Positions 8,312-15,320 of a stretch of 42,124 nt of DNA are shown piece after piece. How positions within the stretch are numbered: the first letter of the stretch is position 1; the number at the start of each line of letters is the position of its first letter. Source of the DNA: JAQSWP01 sp040255215 (GTDB lineage: Bacteria; Pseudomonadota; Alphaproteobacteria; Reyranellales; JAQSWP01); assembly GCA_040255215.1 (NCBI GenBank), contig JBDZUM010000020.1:1-42124 (forward strand), read 5' to 3'. The notes beneath the pieces are model-generated. The model saw only the letters and a program-made list of their open reading frames with translations. It was not told where the DNA came from and made no database searches. The position numbers were made by a program, and so were the translations under genes.

Positions 8312-9502
8312 TCAGCTTCCGCCGGCGCCGACGTCCTGGCCGCGCAGCCGCACGGGTTCGCCGTCGCGGTCGTAGACGAAGGTCGCCGCCTCGAAGAAGC
8401 GGAACGGAATGCGCAGCCCGATTTCGGCGGCGCGGCCGAAATTGATGGCGATGTCCGGCGGCGAAACAATGCCGACCTTCAGATCGCCCGGGCGGGCGCG
8501 TCCGGCCAGTATGTCGGCGCCGTAGATGGCGGCGAGCTGGGCGTTCGATTCGAAGCCGACGCCGATCGACAGGGCCGCACTGTCCTTGCCCGGTTGCACC
8601 ACATCGGGCACCACCGAAAGCACCGGCACGCGATCGCTGTGGCGGTTGATAGTGGCGATCTCGGTGAAGACGGACGTGCTGCCGGTGATCCAGATCAGGC
8701 TCGAGTCCAGCGTCGGATCGCTGCGGCGCATCCTCGTCACCGCCTCGGGCACCAGCGTCGCCAGCTCGGCAGCGGCGTTGCGCGGATCGGCCACCGATAC
8801 CTCGAAGGCGTCGATGCCCTGGGCGCGGGCGGCGGCGACGATGGGGCGGGACTGGGTTTCGACGGCGCTGACGTTCTTCGAATCGACCAGCACCGCCAGA
8901 TTCTTCAGTCCCGGCCGCAATTCGCGCAGATAGGCGAGCTGCACCTCGACCACGAGGTTGAGCGAGGTGAAGGCGAAATTGCTGCCGCTGCCGCGTTCGT
9001 AGTCCGGCATCTGGCCAAGCTGCACCGGATCCTTGGCGCAGACGCTGACCACCGGCACCGAGATGCCGGGAAAGTTTCCGTGCAGAAAGGCAGTGCTTTC
9101 CGAGCCCATCGCGTAGACGAGATCGTAGCGCTCGCGCTCGATCTCCTCGACCAATGCCGCGCCGCGCGCCGGATCGTTGCCGTAATGGGCGGCGATGAAC
9201 GAGGCGTTGAACGGCTTGGTCGCGAAATCGGCCAGCAGCTGCGTCATGGCGACGTCGTAAGCGGAGGATTTGCGCGGATAGACGACCAGGATGCGTTTTT
9301 CGGGGCCGGATACCGGAACGTCGCGCCTGAGGATCACCCGCTGGTCGGTGCCTTCGGGCACCGTGACGTTCCAGTGATCGAGTGCGGCATCGAAAATCTT
9401 GAACCAGGCGCCGACGCGGTTCATCGCTTCATCGGGCTCGCGCGCGCCGGCGCCGGAGGCGAGCAGCAGCAAAGTGACGGCAATGGCGAGAATGCGGCTC
9501 AT
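8312..9502 (-). CDS. Orphan ABC_sub_bind-type periplasmic binding protein
   Basis: A 396-residue secreted protein. A Sec signal peptide covers about 1-20 (LAIAVTLLLLASGAGA). The mature part has the two-lobe pattern of the ABC_sub_bind (PF04392-like) group: ILVVYPRKSSAYD, RYDLVYAMGSESTAF, VPVVSVCAKDP, LKNLAVLVDSKN and a GVGFESNAQLAAIYGADIL segment near the C-terminus. Such proteins usually deliver ligand to an ABC importer, but no permease or ATPase gene is nearby. The ATG at 9500-9502 overlaps the TGA of the upstream MFS fusion by four bases, so the two are probably co-translated. This hints that the binding protein works with the sensor-MFS protein, either presenting a ligand to its periplasmic domains or acting as a scavenging or sensing partner. 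The ligand is unknown. Confidence 0.8.
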   Translation of the reverse strand: MSRILAIAVTLLLLASGAGAREPDEAMNRVGAWFKIFDAALDHWNVTVPEGTDQRVILRRDVPVSGPEKRILVVYPRKSSAYDVAMTQLLADFATKPFNASFIAAHYGNDPARGAALVEEIERERYDLVYAMGSESTAFLHGNFPGISVPVVSVCAKDPVQLGQMPDYERGSGSNFAFTSLNLVVEVQLAYLRELRPGLKNLAVLVDSKNVSAVETQSRPIVAAARAQGIDAFEVSVADPRNAAAELATLVPEAVTRMRRSDPTLDSSLIWITGSTSVFTEIATINRHSDRVPVLSVVPDVVQPGKDSAALSIGVGFESNAQLAAIYGADILAGRARPGDLKVGIVSPPDIAINFGRAAEIGLRIPFRFFEAATFVYDRDGEPVRLRGQDVGAGGS

Positions 9503-11844
9503 GGCGTCTTTCCGCCCGTTGTCGGGTTCGAGCGCGAGAATAGGGCGAAAGCCGCGGCGAACGCCAGCAGGACGCCCCCGGCCAGAAGCAGGCTGGTCGG
9601 GCCGGTGCCGGCAATGAGCAAGAGTTGGGCCACCAACAGCGGACCGGCCACGTGTCCGATGCGCTCGAGCACGCGGTAGAGCGCGGAAGCGCCGGCCGGG
9701 CCCAGGCGCTCGCCGGCCGAGGTGCCCGCGACATGGGTGACGATCGGCGCATTGATGCAGCCATGCGCCAGTCCCAGCGCCAGCGTGCCGGCGGCGACGA
9801 TCAGCGTCGCCGCGACCTTGTTCTGCAGGAAGGCCGGCAGCGCGGAGAGGCCGACGGTGCCGATCATCATGGTCGCGAGGCCGGCGCCGATGCCCCCGGC
9901 AATGAGGACGGCGCGGCTCGAACCGGTGCGGTCGACCAGGCGCGAAACGGGGCCGCTGGCCAGCAGCACGCCGCAGCCATAGAGCATGATGATCTGGCCG
10001 ATGTCCTCGGCCGGAAATCCCAGCTGCGACAGGATCAGCGGCAGGCCGAATGCGACAATGCCGGTCAGGGTCGCCTTGGACGGCGCGCCGATGAGGAAGA
10101 TGGCGCGCAGGAAGCCTGCGCTGCCGAGGGCGCGCGGAATGCCCCGCAGCATGCCGAGCAGCGAGGCCCCCAGGCTCTGCCCCGCCGGCGTCGGCGCCTG
10201 CAGCGATGGCGGCAACAGCGCCAGGCCGTAGACCGCGACCATCGTGGCCGTCGTCGCGGCCAGGAAGAACACGCCGGTCGGCGCGATGTAATTCACCAGC
10301 AGCGAGCCGAGGGCGGCGCCGGAAATCATCCCGCCATTGAAGCCGTAGACGATGATGGCGGCCGCCTGGGTGCGCTGGCCGGCCGGCGCGTGAGCGAGAA
10401 CGAGATGCTGCACGCCGATGAAGAGCAGGCCCTGGCCGACGCCGGCGAGTCCGCGCGACAGCACGAAGGCTGGATAGGTCTGCGCCAGCGCCGGCAGCAG
10501 CCAAGCCAGTGCGGCGAGCGTGGCGCCGATCACGATGAGCATGCGCCCGCCACGCCGTTCGGCGGCATGGCTGGCCGGCAGCAGCACGAGCAGGAAGCAC
10601 AGGAAGTAGGCGGTGAAGGCCAGCGAGGCCGCGCCGGCGCCGGCCCCGGCTTCGGTCGCCGCCTGGCGCACGAGCTGCGGCAGGAAGCCGGTCGCCAGGC
10701 TCTCGGCGAAGACGCCGACGAAGAATACCGGCCGCACCACGGCGAGTGCGGCGCCATGATCTTCGCCGCGTCTGCCGCGTCCGACCGACCGGCCAAGCTG
10801 CAGGAACAGCGCCGCCATCAATCCGGCGGCGAGAAACAGTGCGGCGAAATTCTTGACGCTGCGGGCGACGGCGGACCAGACCACGTCGCTGGGCAACGCC
10901 ACGGCGACGCGGATCTCGCGGCCTTCGCCGGTACGGCCGATGGCGGCGCGATATTCGAAGGTTCCCGCCTCGTGCCGCCACGGCTTGCCGCGCGCGGCGC
11001 GATCGGTGTGGATGGCGACGGATTCGTCGAGCAGCAGGGCGACGGCGCGCAGATCGGCATTGAGGCGCAGATAGTCGTCGAAGGCCCGATCGATGCCGTC
11101 GAAATCGCCCAGCGCCAGGTCGTAGGCGACGATAGGCTTCAGCCGTTGCGCCAGCGAGTCCGCCAGTGCCTTGACGCGGGCCTGGGCGCCGTCGGCGTAA
11201 AGGGAGACCAGGGTGTAGACCACCGCGCCGGCCATGGCGGCGAAGCAGGCGGCATAGGCTATGGCCAGCCATGAGATGCGGGCGCCGGCCGACGGCAGGA
11301 TGCGGGAGAGCAGGGCGAAGACGATCGCGAGGACCGCCGCCAGTGCCGCGAGCCAGGGAATCGCGGCGTCGATCGGCGCCATGGCGGCCGCCCGCGGCAT
11401 CGTTACGACGATGTCGCCCACGACCTCGAACCTGTTGCGCAATGGCACGGCGATCTGCAGCCAGTCTTCGCCGGTATGCAGACCCTGCGTGGTTGGCGGC
11501 AGATCGGGCGTCGTTGTGCCGGCCGAGAAGACGAGGCCGGTGCGATCGCGCGCGGCGATCGACGCCAGCGACGGGTCGGAACTCAGGATCGGATCGGCGA
11601 TCTGGCGAAAGCCCGGGAACTGGCGCAACGGCAGGCCGGCGCGCAGATAGGTTTCCATCGGCGTCTGGATCAGCGCGCCCTGGGCGGTCATCTTCTCCGC
11701 CAGGAACAGCGGGTAGGTGCGGCGCGCTTCGCCGTAGCCGACATAGAGGAGCAGCAGCAGCGAGGCGAGGGCGACGGCGAACATCACCGCCGCGTCGATC
11801 ATTCCTGTGGCGCTGCTGCGCCGGACGCTGTCGGCTTGGCTCAC
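9499..11844 (-). CDS. Sensor-MFS fusion: two periplasmic domains followed by an MFS transporter
   Basis: An unusually long MFS protein of 781 residues. It has TM at about 16-36, a periplasmic Cache-like domain at 37-160, two TMs at about 163-182 and 190-214, a second periplasmic domain at 215-330, TM at 332-350, then a complete MFS unit of about 12 helices (365-775). MFS traits include PVFFVGVFAESLATGFLPQ, the short basic loop HAAERRGGRM after the second helix, and RGLAGVGQGLLF. The first segment resembles the input half of a sensor kinase or receptor cyclase, yet the output is a transporter. It starts at GTG 11842-11844, overlapping the ATP-grasp stop (GTGA), and its own stop overlaps the binding-protein start. 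I infer a ligand-gated exporter or a transceptor. The substrate is unknown; the enzyme upstream may make it. Confidence 0.85.
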   Translation of the reverse strand: MSQADSVRRSSATGMIDAAVMFAVALASLLLLLYVGYGEARRTYPLFLAEKMTAQGALIQTPMETYLRAGLPLRQFPGFRQIADPILSSDPSLASIAARDRTGLVFSAGTTTPDLPPTTQGLHTGEDWLQIAVPLRNRFEVVGDIVVTMPRAAAMAPIDAAIPWLAALAAVLAIVFALLSRILPSAGARISWLAIAYAACFAAMAGAVVYTLVSLYADGAQARVKALADSLAQRLKPIVAYDLALGDFDGIDRAFDDYLRLNADLRAVALLLDESVAIHTDRAARGKPWRHEAGTFEYRAAIGRTGEGREIRVAVALPSDVVWSAVARSVKNFAALFLAAGLMAALFLQLGRSVGRGRRGEDHGAALAVVRPVFFVGVFAESLATGFLPQLVRQAATEAGAGAGAASLAFTAYFLCFLLVLLPASHAAERRGGRMLIVIGATLAALAWLLPALAQTYPAFVLSRGLAGVGQGLLFIGVQHLVLAHAPAGQRTQAAAIIVYGFNGGMISGAALGSLLVNYIAPTGVFFLAATTATMVAVYGLALLPPSLQAPTPAGQSLGASLLGMLRGIPRALGSAGFLRAIFLIGAPSKATLTGIVAFGLPLILSQLGFPAEDIGQIIMLYGCGVLLASGPVSRLVDRTGSSRAVLIAGGIGAGLATMMIGTVGLSALPAFLQNKVAATLIVAAGTLALGLAHGCINAPIVTHVAGTSAGERLGPAGASALYRVLERIGHVAGPLLVAQLLLIAGTGPTSLLLAGGVLLAFAAAFALFSRSNPTTGGKTP

Positions 11845-12992
11845 GCCAGCAGTTCCGCGATGTGTTGCACCGCTGCGGGGCGGTGGCGGAAATAGAAATC
11901 GAGCCGATCCGCCAGCAGCGAAAGGACGAGATCCTCGTAGCTCATACCGTACTGCTCGAGCCCGGCGCAGACCAGACTGGTCGCTTCGCCCTGCGGGCGT
12001 TTCAGGTCGGGCTTCGGATTGGCCTCAAGGATATGCAGCCGGCCCTCGGCGTCGGCACGCAGATCGAGCCGCACGAGCGTGCGCAGGTTGAAGTCGGCAT
12101 GCACCCGGCGCGCCAGCCGCACGAGCTCATCGCGTACCGGCGCATCCGCGTCCTCCAGCAGGCGCGAGCGATCGCGCGTGATTGGTCGCACGTCCATCGA
12201 GGTGAAGATCGGCTCGTCCTTGTCCAGCACCCGTTCGAGAGCGGAGAAGGCGAAGGCCGCGTCAAGGCGCTCCAGCACGCCGCTGCGCGCCACGACGCGG
12301 CCGCAGACGGCGATACAATATTCGCGTCCCGGCAGATGCGGTTCGATCATCACCTGGTTGAGAGTCGTGGCGTAGACCTGCCGGATGGCGTCGTCCAGAC
12401 CGGTTCGGTCCGGGACGAAGGTCACGCCGACCGAGCCGCGCCCGGAAACCGGCTTCACGACGAAGGGACCGGGATGATCGCCGAAGACGGCGGCGAAGCG
12501 GGGCGTAGCGGCGATATCGAGGCTGTCGCTGGCGCCGTCGCAGACCATGAATGGCGCCGTCGGCAGACCCAGCCCCGCCAGTTCGCGTTTGAAGACGTGC
12601 TTGTTGTCCAGGGTTACCGCCAGCAGCGGCCGGTGACCGACATAAGGTATGCCGGCGAGTTCGAGCAGCGAGGGCGTGTGCGCGACCGCGTCGTAGCCCT
12701 GGACGCCGGCGGTGTTGAGCCAGGCGAAATGATAGCGCTCGCGCCGCAGGCGTTCGGCCAGGCCGAGATCGTCCGGCAGCAAGTCGACATTGCGGAAGCC
12801 GACGGCACGCAAGGCGGCGGCGATGTCCTCGGCCACCGGACGGTAGGACTTGTCCGAGCGTGGATTGTGCGTCCGGTTTATGACGGCGCCGGCCTCGCGG
12901 CGGTCGCCGTTGTAGATCACGGCCAGACGCAGGCGCGAGCGCAGCGCGTCGAGCCGCAAATCGTCGAAAATCCCGTCCACGAAGCCGCTCAC
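11841..12992 (-). CDS. D-alanine-D-alanine-ligase-like ATP-grasp enzyme
   Basis: A 383-residue ATP-grasp ligase. It shows the ATP-binding central domain (K131 and K135 in LDNKHVFKREL, K180 in FVVKPVSGRGSVGV) and the metal-binding C-terminal set D310, E323 and N325 in RLDLRADAEGRLHILEANPKPD, which is typical of the Ddl fold. The N-terminal domain lacks the Ddl glycine-rich substrate motif and instead reads YNGDRREAGAVINRTHN, so it is probably not the cell-wall Ddl but a ligase joining another amino acid or carboxylate. It is the first gene of a three-gene operon and starts at GTG 12990-12992 with only a weak GGCGA box upstream. Its stop overlaps the MFS start. The unknown product is a candidate substrate of that MFS protein. 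Confidence 0.82.
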   Translation of the reverse strand: MSGFVDGIFDDLRLDALRSRLRLAVIYNGDRREAGAVINRTHNPRSDKSYRPVAEDIAAALRAVGFRNVDLLPDDLGLAERLRRERYHFAWLNTAGVQGYDAVAHTPSLLELAGIPYVGHRPLLAVTLDNKHVFKRELAGLGLPTAPFMVCDGASDSLDIAATPRFAAVFGDHPGPFVVKPVSGRGSVGVTFVPDRTGLDDAIRQVYATTLNQVMIEPHLPGREYCIAVCGRVVARSGVLERLDAAFAFSALERVLDKDEPIFTSMDVRPITRDRSRLLEDADAPVRDELVRLARRVHADFNLRTLVRLDLRADAEGRLHILEANPKPDLKRPQGEATSLVCAGLEQYGMSYEDLVLSLLADRLDFYFRHRPAAVQHIAELLA

Positions 12993-13176
12993 TCGCCGGT
13001 CTGGCGTCGGCCGCCTGCGGCAACGAAATGTCCGCGAACAATCGGTATGGACACGCTACCCCCACCTCGCCAAGAGGCCATGGCGGTCAAAACCCCATAC
13101 CGCCACGCCAGATCGGACCTAATGGCAATTCGTCCGGCAGATCAAGGGCTTCGTGCGGATACCGACGGATAATGCG

Positions 13177-13824
13177 CTAGTCGGCGGCATCCGCCTCGGG
13201 ACCCGGAGCGGCAAGGTCGGGGTCGTCGTAGCGCATATTGTACGATGCGATCAGCCGATCGATCGCCTCGCGTGCGACGCGGTTGTAGCTTTCGCTGAAT
13301 CCCAGCGTCGCCACCATCTTCCAATGCCCATACATGATGGCGACGAACAGGTAGCCGATTTCGTCGCAAGCCTTCTGGTTCAGCGTCGGATTGCTGATCT
13401 GAACTTCGTGCGAAATGACGCTTTGCAACAGGCTGTACTGGCCGTGCAGGTTGCGCCGGATGGCGTCCGAGGCGGCCGCCAGCGAGAACATCGCGTCGTA
13501 GACGGCATCGTCGTGCGGCTTCGGCAGGCCGCGGCCGGAGAGGAAGCCGAAATAGAAGTCGAGGAACATCGGCAACCGCTCGGTCGCCTTGGTCTCGATG
13601 ATGCCTTTCATCAGGCAGTCGCGATAGGTCGCGGCAAGATGGTCGCAGACCGCCACCATCAGGAGTTCCGGGCTGGGGAAATAGTGACGGATGAGCTGCC
13701 GCGACATGTCTGCCTCCTGGGCGATCTGGTCGTAGGAGGGCATTGGCAGGCCGTGTCTGGCGATGGCGCGGAAGGCCGCCAGGACGATCTCGGGTTTGCG
13801 AATCTCCGAAATTGGCTTGACCAT
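13177..13824 (-). CDS. TetR-family transcriptional regulator next to pca genes
   Basis: A 215-residue protein with an N-terminal helix-turn-helix of TetR type (about 20-55: PSYDQIAQEADMSRQLIRHYF) and a helical ligand-binding C-terminal domain. It is transcribed divergently from pcaH. The 199-base spacer contains two related inverted repeats at 13889-13903 and 13940-13955, so it probably controls pcaHGBC and itself. Most known protocatechuate regulators are LysR-type (PcaQ) or IclR-type (PcaR, PcaU, PobR), so a TetR protein here is less usual. The effector may be protocatechuate or a downstream intermediate; this is inferred from position only. The ATG at 13822-13824 is preceded by GGATAGCGAT as a modest ribosome-binding site, and no in-frame alternative start exists just upstream. 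Confidence 0.85.
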   Translation of the reverse strand: MVKPISEIRKPEIVLAAFRAIARHGLPMPSYDQIAQEADMSRQLIRHYFPSPELLMVAVCDHLAATYRDCLMKGIIETKATERLPMFLDFYFGFLSGRGLPKPHDDAVYDAMFSLAAASDAIRRNLHGQYSLLQSVISHEVQISNPTLNQKACDEIGYLFVAIMYGHWKMVATLGFSESYNRVAREAIDRLIASYNMRYDDPDLAAPGPEADAAD

Positions 13825-13888
13825 ATCGCTATCCGCACTGTTCGACGCTGTCTCCTTACCATACGTCGAAGATGCCGTGGGCGCGATT

Positions 13889-13903
13889 ATCCTCTCGAAG
13901 GAT
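13889..13903. promoter_or_regulatory. Inverted repeat, candidate operator 1 in the tetR-pcaH spacer
   Basis: ATCCT and AGGAT half-sites flank CTCGA. The site resembles the second repeat 51 bases downstream: both have ATCC..GGAT arms around a CTCGA core. Placement between divergent tetR and pcaH suggests an operator. No binding evidence is available. Confidence 0.35.
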
Positions 13904-13939
13904 TTCTAGTCGGGCGCTGGACCTGGCCGACCTGTCTCC

Positions 13940-13955
13940 ATCCGGCTCGACGGAT
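13940..13955. promoter_or_regulatory. Inverted repeat, candidate operator 2 in the tetR-pcaH spacer
   Basis: ATCCGGCTCGACGGAT has ATCCG and CGGAT arms around GCTCGA. It lies just upstream of a GATACT box (13971-13976) that could be the pcaH -10 element, so a bound repressor would cover the -35 region. It shares its arms and core with operator 1. Confidence 0.35.
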
Positions 13956-14012
13956 CGGGCGGACCTGATGGATACTGGGTTGTGCGAAAGGCTCTCGTCT
14001 TGCCGCGCCAAG

Positions 14013-14017
14013 GGAGG
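14013..14017 (+). promoter_or_regulatory. Ribosome-binding site that decides the pcaH start
   Basis: A perfect GGAGG box sits six bases before TTG 14024. The alternative GTG at 13982 has no such box and would add 14 residues not expected in PcaH. Confidence 0.7.
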
Positions 14018-14023
14018 AAGAAG

Positions 14024-14728
14024 TTGAACGAAACCCATCGATATCTGGATCTGCCGGATGGCGTTCATCCTGCCCCGCTGACTCCAGCCTATGGCTCGAC
14101 CGTCAAGCGCGCGCCGACGCTGGCGCCGGTCAGATTGCGGCAGACGCTGTCGGAACTCACCGGACCGGCGCTGGGCGGCGAATATGTCGGCGCCGCCGAT
14201 TGCGACCTTACCCGTCAGCATGCGGGCGAGCCGCTGGGCGAGCGGATGATCGTCGAGGGACGGGTGTTGGACGAGAACGGTCGGCCGGTGCCGGAGGCGC
14301 TGGTCGAGATGTGGCAATGCAATGCCGCCGGTCGCTACGCGCACGCCGCCGACCAGCACGATGCGCCGCTCGATCCGAACTTCACCGGCAACGGGCGGGC
14401 GGTGACGGACGCCGAAGGGCGCTATCGTTTCGTCACGATCAAGCCTGGCGCGTATCCGTGGCGCAATCACGCCAACGCCTGGCGGCCGGCCCATCTGCAT
14501 TTTTCGCTGTTCGGGGCCAGCCTGCTGACGCGACTGGTGACGCAGATGTATTTCCCCGGCGATCCGCTGCTGCCGCTCGACCCCATCTACAACAGCGTAC
14601 CCGACGAGAAGGCCCGTCAGCGACTGATCGCGGCCTTCAGCCTCGACAGCACGGTGGCGGAATGGGCCTTGGGCTACCGGTTCGACATCGTGCTGCGCGG
14701 GCGCAACGCCACGCCGATGGAGAATTGA
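14024..14728 (+). CDS. pcaH: Protocatechuate 3,4-dioxygenase beta subunit
   Basis: This non-haem Fe(III) intradiol dioxygenase subunit carries the catalytic iron. With PcaG it cleaves protocatechuate to 3-carboxy-cis,cis-muconate. From the TTG start the protein has 234 residues, the normal length. The iron ligands are all visible: Y105 (GRY), Y144 (GAYPWRN), H157 and H159 (WRPAHLHF). The conserved blocks LDPNFTGNGRAVTDAEGRY, QMYFPGDPLLPLDP and the C-terminal YRFDIVLRGRNATPMEN are typical of PcaH. pcaG starts one base after its stop. Expression is probably under the divergent TetR regulator. The TTG start is supported by an ideal GGAGG box six bases upstream. Confidence 0.94.
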   Translation: MNETHRYLDLPDGVHPAPLTPAYGSTVKRAPTLAPVRLRQTLSELTGPALGGEYVGAADCDLTRQHAGEPLGERMIVEGRVLDENGRPVPEALVEMWQCNAAGRYAHAADQHDAPLDPNFTGNGRAVTDAEGRYRFVTIKPGAYPWRNHANAWRPAHLHFSLFGASLLTRLVTQMYFPGDPLLPLDPIYNSVPDEKARQRLIAAFSLDSTVAEWALGYRFDIVLRGRNATPMEN

Positions 14729-14729
14729 G

Positions 14730-15296
14730 ATGCGTCGCGGACTGACGCCGTCGCAGACGGTCGGGCCGTTCTTTCATGGCGGGCTGATGTGGCTCGACGT
14801 TCCGGATCTCGCCGGAACGGCCACCGGCGAACGCATCGACGTTTCCGGCACCATCGTCGACGGCGACGGCGCGGTGGTGCCCGACGCCATGCTGGAACTC
14901 TGGCAGGCCAATGCCCAGGGCCGCTACGCCCATCCGGCGGATCGCCAGAACACGCCGCTGGAGCCCGGGTTCAAGGGCTTCGGGCGCATTGCGACGGACA
15001 AGGCGGGAGTCTTCCGATTCCGTAGCATCAAGCCGGGCAGCGTGCCGGGAATCGACGGCAAGGTGCAGTCGCCGCACATCAACGTGACATTGTTCATGCG
15101 TGGCCAGCTTACGCATCTGCAGACCCGCATCTATTTCGCCGACGATGCCTCGCTTGCCGGCGATCCGGCGCTGGCGTTGGTCGACCCGAAACGGCGCGAC
15201 ACGCTGCTGGCGCGTCGCGTCGGCGACGAGCCGGCGCGCTACGAGTGGAACATCGTAATGCAAGGCAGGAACGAGACGGTGTTCTTCCAATTCTGA
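14730..15296 (+). CDS. pcaG: Protocatechuate 3,4-dioxygenase alpha subunit
   Basis: This 188-residue partner of PcaH shapes the substrate pocket but binds no iron. The family opening LTPSQTVGPFFHGGL is clear, as are ELWQANAQGRYAHPAD, FGRIATDKAGVFRFRSIKPG and SPHINVTLFMRG. The run SPHINV replaces the two-histidine iron site of the beta subunit, as expected for alpha. It begins one base after the pcaH stop and is followed after 24 bases by pcaB, so pcaHGB are clearly one operon. Length and motifs are normal. Confidence 0.93.
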   Translation: MRRGLTPSQTVGPFFHGGLMWLDVPDLAGTATGERIDVSGTIVDGDGAVVPDAMLELWQANAQGRYAHPADRQNTPLEPGFKGFGRIATDKAGVFRFRSIKPGSVPGIDGKVQSPHINVTLFMRGQLTHLQTRIYFADDASLAGDPALALVDPKRRDTLLARRVGDEPARYEWNIVMQGRNETVFFQF

Positions 15297-15320
15297 GCGT
15301 CGTCCGGCGGAGGGCAATTG

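Noticed and set aside
11841..12992. Calling the ATP-grasp gene ddl (cell-wall D-Ala-D-Ala ligase)
   Set aside because: The ATP and metal parts fit, but the N-terminal substrate motif of Ddl is missing and there are no cell-wall genes nearby.
13081..13105. Hairpin TGGCGGT/ACCGCCA as a terminator of the minus-strand TetR gene
   Set aside because: The loop is 11 bases, no T run follows on either strand, and it lies 72 bases past the stop codon. It is not convincing as a terminator.
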